From NCBI GenBank assembly GCA_015143295.1, contig CM026557.1, positions 26,383,760-26,447,759 on the forward strand: a stretch of 64,000 nt of DNA, in the 5' to 3' direction. Under the pieces are notes generated by a model. That model was not told the origin of the DNA. It saw nothing but the letters and a program-made list of their open reading frames with translations, and did no database searches. Positions 47,901-57,993 of the stretch are shown in pieces. The DNA is from Tetracentron sinense (taxonomy: Eukaryota; Streptophyta; Magnoliopsida; Trochodendrales; Trochodendraceae). The number at the start of each line of letters is the position of its first letter. The stretch's first letter is position 1. A program made the position numbers and the translations under genes.

Positions 47901-48422
47901 TGTTAAAATTGACTTGAATTGAAAATGAAAAAATTGTGGTGAGAGATCGATCAGTGGCTTGAGCGATCGATTGGCCACTAAATGGTGGATTGGTCGGTGG
48001 TGTGCTGTTTTCCAGAAAAAGTCATGTTTTGTGTTTTGGAAACTCTTATTCCGAGTAGGGGACTTTCGAATTATCTAGGTCTCTTGTTTAGGCCTATAAA
48101 TACGTAGTTATGGGTATAGGGTTTGATATGGGGATGCTTATGTATTGAGAGAGGGAGATAATAGAAAATGTTAAAGCATACTAGGGCTTGAGAAAAGTTG
48201 AAGGGAGGATAGACAGAGATTCTCTTTTGGGTTTTCATTGAGAGGGTGAGTTGAGTATTTTTGTATTGGTTCCTTAAGGTCTCTTTGAATAAAGGAGTAT
48301 CGGATTTTGACCCGCGGACGTAGTTATGTTATTGCCAAACCATGTATATCTCTTATGTTTTTTTTTTGTGTGTGCTTTGGTTTATTCTTTTTCGTCAGTG
48401 TTCTATTGTTATTTCCCTAACA
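47901..48422 (+). repeat. 3' LTR of copia fossil
   Basis: TGTTAAAATTGAC...TTTCCCTAACA, 522 bp, TATA box at 48095-48102. Its last 417 bp pair with 37882-38298. Confidence 0.88.
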
Positions 48423-49440
48423 GTAACATGTTGTATCAAAGCATGTTGGATGCTCATAGTTGAAAAATGCTAGCTTATTGTCCAACTAAATGTTACCTGG
48501 TTTGCTTAGACGCACCGTAATTTCTTGTCACACAGGTTGTCTTTTGCCACAATAGAGTGAACTTGGTTCGCTAGAGGTAAGATGAGACCATTCGTTTCTT
48601 GGTTCGCTTAAGTTCTTTAGTTTGATTCGCTTATATAATCTTAATGCATATATATTTTAACCATGTAAATAAATATATTGTATAGTGAGAAACTTTTTGA
48701 ATTTGGAAAGTATAACATTCCTCTATAATTCAATTGAGAACCATTATCTGCTTGAATAAGAGTAAGAGTTGGAATCAAAAGTTATATTTATAAGCCTCAG
48801 TGAATCTTAATCGGTCAAAAATTAAGGATCTAGTCGAATTAGAAATTGATCATGCCTTTTTTTAGTGATTCAAGAGTGTAAAGCGAAGTCAATTCCAAGG
48901 TAATAATAACCGCTCTTGATTTGGACGTACTGCTGATAAACATCCCCCTTAGATAAATAGGACAGTTTTAAAACTCTCAAGTTTCAAACATGATTGGAAC
49001 GTATGATGGACGCCTGTTTATGAGGATGAATCTTTGTGAAAGGAAAATCATGGTGCTGGAAGCTATTTCTAAGGCGGTGGCTATCAGGTTTTGGTGATGA
49101 CTGACAATGATGGGATAGAAGTCATGCTAGAGGTGGTGCAACTACTTTCTATAATGAAAGGTGTCAAATCGCCTTAAATTGGTGTGATTAATATTACTTA
49201 AATTGGTGTGATTAATATTATGATATTGATTACCCAAAAAAGATAAAACATATTACGATATTCGGTGGATGGAATTAATGGAAAATTTGTCTTTATATTT
49301 TAGATATATATTTTTTTTTGGTTGAAATGATATCATGTAACTATACATTAGATATCTCAATCCAGTGTTTTTACTTAACATTCTTTTAAAAACAAAAGAA
49401 AAACTTATCGGAATATGAGGCCTCCACTCCTCCATCAGCC
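48423..49440. other. Intergenic, nothing recognised
   Basis: AT-rich. No coding or repeat ends identified apart from short direct repeats (TTAAATTGGTGTGATTAATATTA twice at about 49174-49222). Confidence 0.5.
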
Positions 49441-49550
49441 AGCTCATTTCGAGTGGGTGCTTAGATCTACCCTCATTACACCTTAGCGATTAATATAGGT
49501 GTGGTTGGGTGTGTGTGTTTAGAATGTGTTAAATGATAACCTTAACAAAA
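49441..49550 (+). repeat. Dispersed repeat with ACACCTTAGCGA phrase, copy 1
   Basis: Matches 56640-56750 over about 100 bp: TCCTCCATCAGCC, GAGTGGGTG, GATCTACCCTCATTACACCT, TAGCGAT and GTGTGTTTAGAATGTGTTAA. In copy 2 a USE-like element precedes it, so it may belong to the same repeat family as the 50 kb array. Confidence 0.7.
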
Positions 49551-50090
49551 AAATAAAAAAAATTGTTTGGTGTAAGAAAAAGACACCCTTAGTTTTATTT
49601 ATTTATTTAATTTATTTATTTACGGTGTAAACATTATTTATTTAAATTAGGAGATTATAAACATTATTTATTTAAAAGATAAACTTTACAATTGCCCATC
49701 AATTCATTGAAATTGATCACAATCCACCCTAACGGAAGACACAATGTCACTGAAACCAATGGATAAATGTAGATACCCATAGTTTGAGTGTAGTATCTGT
49801 CTCATTCTTTCTCGTCGATCTGTACCCATTTAAATACCTTAGTTGGTTTAGTAAATAGACATTCGGTTTAGCTGTCGCTTGTACTACTTGGTGTGGAGGT
49901 CTTGGTGTGGAGGTGCGTGTGATAGCGTGCGTTATATTTCAACTCATAAAAACCTTTAAAAACTGTAGTCCCACACTTGTACTACATAGCGTGGGTTGCG
50001 TGTGATAGCGTGTGCTATATTTCAACTCAAAAAAACCTTAAAAAACTGTAGTCCAACATCTGTTGGTTACATTTTTTTTTTGGTTTTGGC

Positions 50091-50381
50091 CTGGGATTGT
50101 CTTGGCGAAGCCAAAAAGGGCTCTTCGAGGTTCCATACATTGTGCGGCAGCTGGCAGAAAAATGGGGAGAAGTCATTTATTTTCTCCCCATGATTTTTGA
50201 CTTCTCCCCATTTGATATCTCTGCCCCTTATTCTCACACACTTATCACCACATGTCCATTTGTGTGTGGAGAAGTCAAAATCATGGACCCCATGATTTTG
50301 ACTTCTCCACCACATGTCACCTATTCTATGAAACCCCGAAATAAGCCCTTTCTGGCTTCGCCAGAGGCAACCTAAGGCCTT
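50091..50381. mobile_element. Foldback MITE, TGGCGAAGCCA arms
   Basis: Left arm TTGTCTTGGCGAAGCCAAAA then AGGGCTCTTCGAGGTT; the right arm read in reverse is TTGCCTCTGGCGAAGCCAGA then AAGGGCTTATTTCGGGGTT. That is roughly 45 bp of inverted repeat. Inside lie two further inverted pairs built from GAGAAGTCA and TGACTTCTCC. The superfamily is not clear, and a target duplication could not be fixed. Frames on both strands here are by-products of the symmetry. Confidence 0.7.
50266..50310. repeat. Perfect hairpin, 21 bp arms
   Basis: GTGGAGAAGTCAAAATCATG plus G (50266-50286) is followed by a 3-base loop (ACC) and its exact complement (50290-50310). It lies inside the foldback MITE. Confidence 0.95.
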
Positions 50382-50601
50382 TTTTTTTTAGTAAGCTCAG
50401 TAACACCTCAAGGTGAATACTGAAGGCAAAAAAATGAAAACTCACACAATCATTCCTTGTATACCCTTTTAAAGCACTAATTCCCTCTTTTTTTTTTAGA
50501 GAGTTGGGTGAGAGCTATAACTTGTGTGCTACAGGGTGTGCATGCGTGTGATAGTGTGTGTGTTATATTTCAACTAATCAAAACATCCTTAAAAAACTTT
50601 A

Positions 50602-50645
50602 GTCCCACATTGGTGGATGAAGTCTCTTTGTGTACTCTTATAAAG
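50602..50645 (+). promoter_or_regulatory. snRNA-promoter-like USE + TATA
   Basis: GTCCCACATTG (50602-50612) fits the plant snRNA upstream sequence element RTCCCACATCG at 10 of 11 bases. TTATAAAG (50638-50645) follows with centres about 34 bp apart, the spacing of Pol II-type plant snRNA genes. No snRNA body is recognisable downstream. A weaker pair is GTCTCATATCA (50748) with CTTAATAAAG (50781). Confidence 0.55.
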
Positions 50646-50984
50646 TACCACCTCCCTCTCTTTTTTAAGAGGGTTGTGTAGGAGTCGTAGCTTGTGCTAC
50701 AAGATGTGTTATATTTCAACTAATCAAACAAACCTTAAAAAACTTTAGTCTCATATCAGTGGGTTAAGTCTCCTTTATACCTTAATAAAGAATCACCTCC
50801 CCCCACTGTTTTGAGAGAGTGATGTGGGAGCTATAGCTTGTGCAATTGGGTGAGTATGAATGTGATAATGTGTGTTGTATTTCAACTAATAAAAAAAATA
50901 GACATACCCGGCTTTGCCTACACCAAATAAGATGCATATAATTATTATGTCAGAATACTTAAGTGATGTGCTCCTATAGTGTTA

Positions 50985-51168
50985 AGAGTTGGTCTATGAG
51001 CACTCCCTCTCTAATCCTATTCATATATAACTAATCATTAAGGTTCAGATTTAGTTTTGTTTCTTTTGTCTTTTCTAATATTACATCAATTCTAATCCTA
51101 ATCTTTTAATAATTGAGTTAACAAATAGGATTTGGGAGTACACTTTCAGAGTACCCGTAGATTAATTC
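50985..51168. mobile_element. Mutator-type MITE, copy 1
   Basis: A perfect 9 bp target duplication ATAGTGTTA (50976-50984 and 51169-51177). Ends AGAGTTGGTCTATGAGCACT and (reverse) GAATTAATCTACGGGTACTC are similar inverted repeats. 184 bp, non-coding. Copy 2 at 53560 is in the opposite orientation. Confidence 0.85.
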
Positions 51169-51195
51169 ATAGTGTTATTGTTATAATTATAGTAA

Positions 51196-51471
51196 TTAGC
51201 GGGTGACACGTGGCGATGCACGTGAGAGCGAGGGGAAGGAGTTAACCACAGTTAATAGGAGTTAAAAGGGACACGTGTTAACCCGCGGTGCGATTGAACT
51301 CTTCCCGAGTTCAATCGCGATTGACTGTGATTCTTTTCTTTAAATAGATAAATGAGGGTAGTTTAGGAATTAAAGTAAAATATTAAATTAAAATTTTGTT
51401 TTATATAGGGGTAGTTTAGGAATTTTGAAAAATTCAGGTTACGCCTGCCTCTCCCATTATAATAGTAAAGA
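51196..51471 (-). mobile_element. Helitron-like non-autonomous element
   Basis: Minus strand 5' end TCTTTACTATTATAATGGGA preceded by A; 3' end CCACGTGTCACCCGCTAA followed by T. This fits insertion between A and T and a CTRR end, and CACGTG words upstream of CTAA can form a short hairpin. 276 bp, no coding. Ends match the element at 30515-31019. Confidence 0.55.
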
Positions 51472-52086
51472 TAATAGTAATAATAATTTCTCTTTAAAGG
51501 TCATATTTTATTTGGATTGATTAATCCAAAACAAATTTATTGGAAATACTGTGAGCAATTAAAATATAATATATATAAAATAATTCCTAAATATGTTGAT
51601 CAATTAAAATAGAGTATATATAAAATAATTTCTAAATATGTTGAGCAGTATAACAATTCTCTCATGCAAATCAAATCTGTAAATAATGGTTAGTAGAATC
51701 AGAAACTAATCAAAATCTTCGATTGAGACACGTGTTGAACATGTTTTTAAGGTGAAATTTGCCTCTTAGTACTGAACAACAATGATGCTTACAGGATCAA
51801 CGATGGATACCTCCAAGATTCAAGAATTTATTCTAAAGAAAGAAAGTACTCTATGTGCCTTGGTCACGGCAAACTCTGCTCCGTACAAAGCTTTGAAAGA
51901 GAAAAAAAAAATACGTGTGCAAAATTAAACAATTTATGTGTTTCGGTTTTGTCTAAGATAGCTTAGAATATATAGAGAAGAAAATAAGGGGACCGGTATG
52001 AAGGGTTTCCAGTCCGGCTGAACAATTTCCCCCATTGGAAGGCTTTGGGCTACCCCTTTGGCCCCCTTGTGCACAAGGGCTAAGTC

Positions 52087-52586
52087 TAGGGGTGTCAACG
52101 AGCCGAGCTGGGCACTGCTCGAGCTTTGCTCGTTGGAAATTTACAGAGGCTCAAGCTCGGCTCGGCTCATCCACAGATCATTGAACTCGAGCTCGACTTG
52201 ATAATTTATGTTCAAATACATTGATAAACACTAAATTCAATTAAAAAAAAATTAAAATGACATATTTTTCTTTGGAATATCATGTGACTCACGTGAAAGT
52301 CTGAGTTAAAACTTAAACAAAAATAATTATGTTAATGTATACTATATAAATTTTACCCAAAAAGGGTATACTAAATATATAATAATATAAATTTAATTTT
52401 TAAAGGGTATTATTATTATAAAATTAATCGAGCGGAGCCAAGCTGAGCCACCTATTGTTTAGGCTTGGCTCGTTTATTTTTCGAGTTCACTTTTGAGGCT
52501 CGGCTCGGCTCAACGAGCCCAAAGTAAAAGCTCAAGCTCGTTTTTTTTCGAGTCTCGCGAGCTGGCTCGGCTCATTGACACCCCTA
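52087..52586. mobile_element. hAT-type MITE, TAGGGGTGTCAA ends
   Basis: Terminal inverted repeats TAGGGGTGTCAAC and TTGACACCCCTA, flanked by GCTAAGTC (52079-52086) and GCTAAGCC (52587-52594), an 8 bp target duplication with one difference. Arms rich in GGCTCGGCTC/GAGCCGAGC surround an AT-rich centre. 500 bp, non-coding. Confidence 0.92.
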
Positions 52587-52630
52587 GCTAAGCCCATTCT
52601 CTTTTAATACAGCCATACACGAAGTAGTAA

Positions 52631-52674
52631 TTTATAAACCTCTTCCCTCTATTATCAATAACTAATGTGGGACT
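52631..52674 (-). promoter_or_regulatory. snRNA-promoter-like USE + TATA, minus strand
   Basis: Minus strand AGTCCCACATTA (52663-52674) and TTTATAAA (52631-52638), centres about 34 bp apart. The arrangement matches the pair at 50602-50645. Downstream the sequence runs into the hAT MITE within about 45 bp. No snRNA body seen. Confidence 0.5.
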
Positions 52675-52689
52675 AAAAACTAATGAGAA

Positions 52690-53550
52690 AGTTTGTTAAA
52701 CTGTACATATGCTGTTTTTTCTACGGTAACAGCAACAAAATGTTACTGTACGTCTTCAGCGGTGAAGATTTTGGCAATTTTTTTTGGTACCAGGCATCAT
52801 TTTACGGTTAAGTGGGCCTTCTGCTAGTCACATATTGAAAGAAACTTCCTCTTGAGACATGACCCAGGAACACTCTCAAATGGGGGAACCACCTTAGCTA
52901 TCTAAACTAGAGAGAAAGGTGTTCGTCAAAATTTAATTGAAGAAAATTCTATCAATCAATGGCAACTAGATCCAAATTTTTAAGTAGACACCTTGAATCA
53001 GACCAACCATTGAACCTAAAACTCCACTGATAATTGGGATTACTTTGCCTCAGTCTTGACCATTTTGGACACTCATGACTCAATTTGATTGCAACATTAT
53101 GTAGTAAGGTTCTCAAAGTTCTCCTACTTAGATACGATCCACAAACTTTTCTAAAGTTCGCATAGAGGTTGATCCTGAAAACATAAGCTTGAATCTTCGC
53201 TCCATTAAATCATCCAGTAAAGACTACAGAAGGTGAATTCAGTCAGTCATATGACACCAAGTTATCAAACAGTTCTAATTCTTCCATAATTCAACAGATT
53301 GGAGTTGAATAGAGGAGCACATTAAAGAATATATTTACAGCAAAATAATAGAAATAAGTATTAATACTGTTGAAAAACACCTCTAACATTGCGTTTTGCT
53401 TCCTTGCTTAATTTCAAAGGGTTACATTCTGGCAAAGGTTTATGTGGGAACGCAATTGCCATTTCCCACTCTTTCTAATGCTGGGGTTAGTATTTTCTTT
53501 TTCTCTATAACATAAGAAATATATTTGTTACCAAAAAAAAAAGTTATATA
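52690..53550. other. Intergenic, nothing recognised
   Basis: No gene or element ends identified. Confidence 0.5.
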
Positions 53551-53559
53551 TCTAATATG

Positions 53560-53707
53560 AATTAGTCTACGGGTACTCTCAAATCCTAACCTTTTAATTC
53601 AAATATTAAAATGTTAGGGTTAGAGCTCATGTGACATTGGAAAAGACAAAATAAAATAAGCCAAATCCTAGCCCCTAGTGGTTAGGGAGTATCTATAGAC
53701 CTACTCA
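53560..53707. mobile_element. Mutator-type MITE, copy 2
   Basis: Flanks TCTAATATG (53551-53559) and TCTAATATA (53708-53716), 8 of 9 matching. Ends ATTAGTCTACGGGTACTCTC and (reverse) GTAGGTCTATAGATACTCCC. Aligns with the reverse complement of 50985-51168. Confidence 0.8.
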
Positions 53708-53716
53708 TCTAATATA

Positions 53717-54590
53717 TTTGTTACAAAAGAAAAAGTTGTATATCTTCTTTACCCTTTTTTAATCACCAAATAAGTCATGAGTCATCTTGGAACGAATTCA
53801 AATAGTGATTTTACTATCCATTTATAATCGGATACAAATACGAATATTAGTAAATCAGATTTGATAAATATTTGACCGATTATATAAACAAATTATTATC
53901 ATATATAATTAATTATATGCTTTATATAATTTAAGACATTAAATTATTGTAATATAAATAAAGATAAAATATTGATTTGTTATTTTTGAATTTTTCTTTT
54001 ATATTTTTAATATTATTTAACATATTTTTTCTTTCTTTAGATTTTTTAAAAATTGAATGGATAATTTTGAATGATTTAATCATAATCGGATACAAATACC
54101 ATATTTCACTATCTGTTAGATATTTATTCAAATTCGGATAGTAGGATATGTACAGAGATAGGAATTCAGATATTCCTCTATCTACTCCGAATTCGCTATG
54201 TTAATTGCCTTAGTTTGAACCCTCTTTTTTTCTTATATTTTTTTAGAACACCACTTCTTGCTTTTTTCCTCATTTCTTTAATCCTATTATACCCATAAGC
54301 ACTTCTAATGACGATTTGAACATTTAATCATAGATTAAACCATCACTGACATGATTTTAGTGGCATTTTAAACTAATGATTTGAAGTTGCTGTTGATCCT
54401 TTAATAAGCATTTCAAGTGGCGATCTCAAAACATCAATAAGTAACAATTTAAATTGATAATTGAAAGTTAGGATTGTTTCTTAATAAGCACTTCTAGTAG
54501 AAATTCAAAATGTCAATAAGTGGTGATTCTAATCGTTATTGATTGGAAGTAGAAATCCAGATTGTTGTGGAAATAATGGATTATTGATAG
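53717..54590. other. AT-rich intergenic
   Basis: No gene. Around 54300-54560 a loose repeat recurs about every 60 bases: ATAAGCACTTCTAATGACGA and later variants AATAAGCATTTCAAGTGGCG and AATAAGCACTTCTAGTAGAA. Confidence 0.5.
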
Positions 54591-54593
54591 ATT

Positions 54594-55945
54594 TGGATAA
54601 TTTACAATGATCCTAAATAGAGTTTATATATAGATAATAAGATAGACTTTATAGAAAGTAAATCAACCTAATCTAATCATACTTAATCAAGTCTATTATA
54701 TCCTTGATTAATGTTAATCCAATATTGTGATGAGATTTACTTGAATGATGTAGTGTATCTCATTCACTTTATTACTATGCTCTTTTATATTTTCTAATAC
54801 TCTCCTTCAAACACATGATAATTGAAAAATCTATGTTTGTCACTAGTAGAAATCTATCTAACACCTTTGATCTTTGTTGTATACTTGTTTGAGTCAACCA
54901 GCAGCTTGCTTGTCAATGAATATGGTCGAATCAAATGGGCCTCAAATTGGCCAAGAGAAAGGTCTCTATGGACTCCAAATATATGCCTCAAATGGGCTTG
55001 AAAAATAGTGCTACTAATAGGCTTGAAAAAGGACCTCTTTGGTCTTAAAAAGGCTTCTGTGGACCTGAAAATAATAGCCACTATGGACTTGAAATATGAG
55101 CCTCTATAGGCTTGGGAAAAGGTTCCTTGAAGGTACATGAGCCTCAATGGGCTTAAAAGGGGCCTCTATGGGCCTGGTGAGTTGACTAACTCTACTGCAA
55201 TTTTTTTATAAGAAATCACGAAACATGAAGAGTGTTAGGGAGACTCTAACCGCGAAAATGACATGTTGTTCTCATAAGGCAATAACAACCGTGATTACCA
55301 AAGATAAGGACTCCTTTGGTGGGCTTTCATTGGTAGTCCCAGATTCTGGTTTCATTATAGTTGTTGAATTTGAAGAGTGACAATGTTGAACGGCCATGCT
55401 TGTGCTGCATGTACGCATAATAAATTCACGGCTGCAAAAAGCCGAGCTTGTTGCAACTTGGAATTGTAAGATTCTGAGAGAACTGAGCCGGTGTTACAAT
55501 TGGTGCATGGCTGCTTGCGATAAATGTCAACCAAGAGGACAATCGAGCATTTGTGTGAACCAGAGTGTACACCCTCACAAACTGGATAGTTTCTTGTCTA
55601 ATGGAACGAAGTGTCCCAGGAGTAGTGATGTGGGGGTGGTTAGGGATGATTTAGAATTAGATGTGGATGTGGTTAAATAGGCCGAGATGGCCTTGATCAT
55701 GGTCAAGTACTGGGTAGAGCTTCTTAGATCAAGGTGACTTCTTGGATAATTTACAATGACCCTAGATAGGGTTTATAAAGGGATAACAAGATAGACTTTA
55801 TGGAAAGTAAATTAACATAATCTAATCATACCTAATCAAATATATTATATAATTGATTGATGCTAATCTGATATTGTGATGAGATACATTTGAATGATAT
55901 AATCTCATTTATCTTATTAGAATATTCTTCTATATTTTCTAATAT
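54594..55945 (+). mobile_element. Short LTR element (TRIM-like) or copia remnant
   Basis: Direct repeats of about 205 bp, 54594-54799 and 55743-55945, both begin TGGATAATTTACAATGA and contain AATCTAATCATACYTAATCA, bracketing about 0.94 kb. The interior holds a minisatellite and an unrecognised frame at 55396-55680. After the first repeat comes ACTCTCCTTCAAACACATGA, a phrase common just inside some plant copia elements. No gag or pol phrase is readable, and no target duplication was found. The repeats differ at about a tenth of positions. Confidence 0.6.
54925..55190. repeat. Degenerate ~27 bp minisatellite
   Basis: About nine units of the form GCCTCTATGGGCTTGAAAA with variable linkers (54946, 54984, 55010, 55034, 55060, 55090, 55140, 55165). 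The frame over it on the minus strand is a repeat product, not a gene. Confidence 0.75.
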
Positions 55946-56570
55946 TAGTAACATATCTTAGGGGCATTGTTCCCTTGTTTAGGGGGGTAGCTTCCCCTTT
56001 TCCATAGTTATGCCCTATTAAATAATTAATAACATAGTTTTTTTTAAGAAGTTCAAGGTAAGCTGCCCCCTTATCTTATGGATAAGCCCATTAAATAATT
56101 TTTAAATAGTACAAAATTTTTTTCCCAAAAGTTTAGGGGGCAGCCTCCCTGTAAGTGACGATTTAGATCACTATTGAAAACCATGATAGTGACGAATTAG
56201 TTTTTTATCATACTCAAACATCCCGACTTTAAAGTTAGCCATTGACATGGGTGAACACCAAAGCAAACCAAAAGGCTTGGGTTTTACCTTCTAAGAACGG
56301 AGCAAAGTAAAAAAAATAAACAAAGAACCTAAAATTTTAGAATGGATTTTCTTATCGATAAATAATAAATTATTATAAAAATAAAAATATTATTCACCAA
56401 TAAGGTAAAAAAGAAAAAGAAAAGGAAAGAGACTAACGAAATGAAAGTAAAGGGGAAGGGGGGGGGAGGTTGGTGTTGGATTAAACTAGAATCAAAGTTA
56501 CATATCTCACTACAAAAAAAAAGTGGTGAGATAAGCAAAGTTCCGCATTGTAGCTGGGTGTTACTGTCCC
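55946..56570. other. Intergenic with a short degenerate tandem repeat
   Basis: TAGCTTCCCCTTTTCCATAG...TATTAAATAATT (56000-56030) recurs as AAGCTGCCCCCTTATCTTAT...CATTAAATAATT (56060-56102). Otherwise nothing recognised. Confidence 0.5.
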
Positions 56571-56576
56571 GCTTTA

Positions 56577-56750
56577 GTTCCACATCGGTTGGGTTCTAGG
56601 CTCCATAGGGGTGTAAAGGGTCTTCGCTCCTCCATTCGTCAGGCCCTTTTGGAGTGAGTGTGTGGATCTACCCTAATGACACCTTAGCGACTACCATAGA
56701 TCCAACTGTGTGTATTTAGAGTGTGTTAAATGATACCTTTAACCAAAAAT
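56577..56750 (+). repeat. USE-bearing dispersed repeat, copy 2
   Basis: GTTCCACATCG (56577-56587) matches the snRNA USE at 10 of 11 bases. About 50-160 bases downstream the sequence matches 49441-49550 (GATCTACCCTAATGACACCT, TAGCGAC, GTGTGTTAAATGAT). The TATA position reads GTGTAAAGGG, a poor match. Confidence 0.6.
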
Positions 56751-56759
56751 AAATAAAAG

Positions 56760-57475
56760 TAATGAGATATGTGAAGGGTGCAAAACTGGGATTCCAACTG
56801 TACCTTACACTGAGAAGGAAAGGACTCAATGAGGGTTTGAAATGGTCTCTCTCTCTTAAAGGATTGAATGAGGGTTGTGAATGATCTCTGTCATGGTGAT
56901 GTGTACAGGAGGGGAGGCCGGAGGCCTAAAAAATAAAGTAGACAAGGGATACCTCATGGTTAAAATCTGATAAAACTCCATAAGTGAAACCCCAAAAAAT
57001 CTTCTAGCTAAGATAGACAAATTACATATCGGCCGGCTGACCAAGGCCTTCTTGGCCGAGCTCACTCAGGGTGGGCCAAAATTTAATGACCTGGGGTGGG
57101 CCCAAACTTAATTTTAGGCCTGAAGTTGAGTGCAGGGTAAATCCAAGCATAGTTGAGGGCCCAGCCTAGTCGAACTCATTTATTTTAATTTATATGTATT
57201 TTGATGTAGAATACTTTTCTATAATAAATGATATTTAATTTTAAATTTTTAAGAAACCTACAACCTAATATTTTTAACTTTAAATTTGAAAAAACAAAGT
57301 AAAAAAAATACTCTGATCTATTGGGGGTCTAGATCTCTCAATCTAAATGAAATCAAGTCTCTCTTTGTCTCTCTCTATAGATATAGAAGGCGACGTTTTA
57401 GTGGGTGTCAGCTCACTAGAATTTGTAGTAAGCCAGCTCCATGAAAAATGATATGGGCAGATAGTTTTTTAATCC
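56760..57475. other. Intergenic, nothing recognised
   Basis: The minus frame at 56856-57065 shows no family resemblance. No repeat ends found. Confidence 0.45.
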
Positions 57476-57479
57476 GACA

Positions 57480-57612
57480 ATTGGATTTCAACCCTATAGG
57501 AGATATAACAAAAAATTGGGCAATCGAACATTTTTAGATTATCTAATTAAAGGTCAAAAAATTGGATATTTCTACAGCCTAGGTAGGGTCTAGTGAACCC
57601 TAGGGGATTTTG
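57480..57612 (+). repeat. Dispersed repeat, copy 2
   Basis: Shares TAGGAGATATAACAAAAAAT and CCTAGGTAGGGTCTAGTGAA phrases with 35440-35575. Class unknown. Confidence 0.6.
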
Positions 57613-57993
57613 GTGACAAAACAGGGTCAATTGTACAGTTTTGGATCATTCAATCAACCTAATTTTTTTTCATATGTTTCAAACGGGACTCACCTTAACA
57701 TCCAACGGTTAGATATCCAAAAAGATATGCCACATGTGGAGATATCTTAGAAGGGCCACCCATTAGAACTTCTCATAAGTCGGCGCTACAGGAACTTTTC
57801 GAGCTTGATTCGAGTTTGAAAATCAAGGCTTGAAGCTTGATTAGAACATAATGGACAAGCTCGACCCGATTTTGGCTAGGCTTGAGTTTGATGCATTAAA
57901 AAATAATAATAATAATTATTTTAATACATATATATTATAATATTCAAGTCGAGATGGCTTGAATACACCTCTCTCTATATATATATATACATA

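Larger units (their letters stand above)
37882..48422 (+). mobile_element. Ty1/copia fossil with nested insertions
   Basis: Parts: 5' LTR (37882-38298), diverged initiator-Met primer site, gag, a protease piece, polypurine tract (47887-47900) and 3' LTR (47901-48422). It is invaded by a solo LTR (39184-41358) and by two chromovirus-type LTRs (42095-47741) that hold a copia solo LTR. Integrase and RT are not readable, so pol is mostly missing. Gag and protease pieces have several breaks. The LTRs align over 417 bp and differ at about one position in ten by eye. No clear target duplication. Confidence 0.85.
49930..50900 (+). repeat. Degenerate tandem array with USE-like elements
   Basis: A unit containing GTGTTATATTTCAACTAATC, AACCTTAAAAAACTTTAGTC and a CCACAT word recurs at about 49935, 50020, 50565, 50709 and, partly, 50878. 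A foldback element (50091-50381) interrupts it. The better units keep a TATA-like box about 34 bp after the CCCACAT word. Confidence 0.75.

Noticed and set aside
47718-47978. 86-residue minus frame near the copia 3' LTR
   Set aside because: Overlaps the polypurine tract and LTR start; no domain.
48433-48446. Primer-site-like TTGTATCAAAGC after the 3' copia LTR
   Set aside because: Only 10 of 12 match, set back from the LTR end, and no gag follows; likely chance.
50067-50375. Overlapping frames of 82 and 92 residues on opposite strands
   Set aside because: By-products of the foldback MITE's inverted symmetry.
54854-55147. 97-residue minus frame
   Set aside because: Follows the ~27 bp minisatellite; repetitive peptide, no start context or domain.
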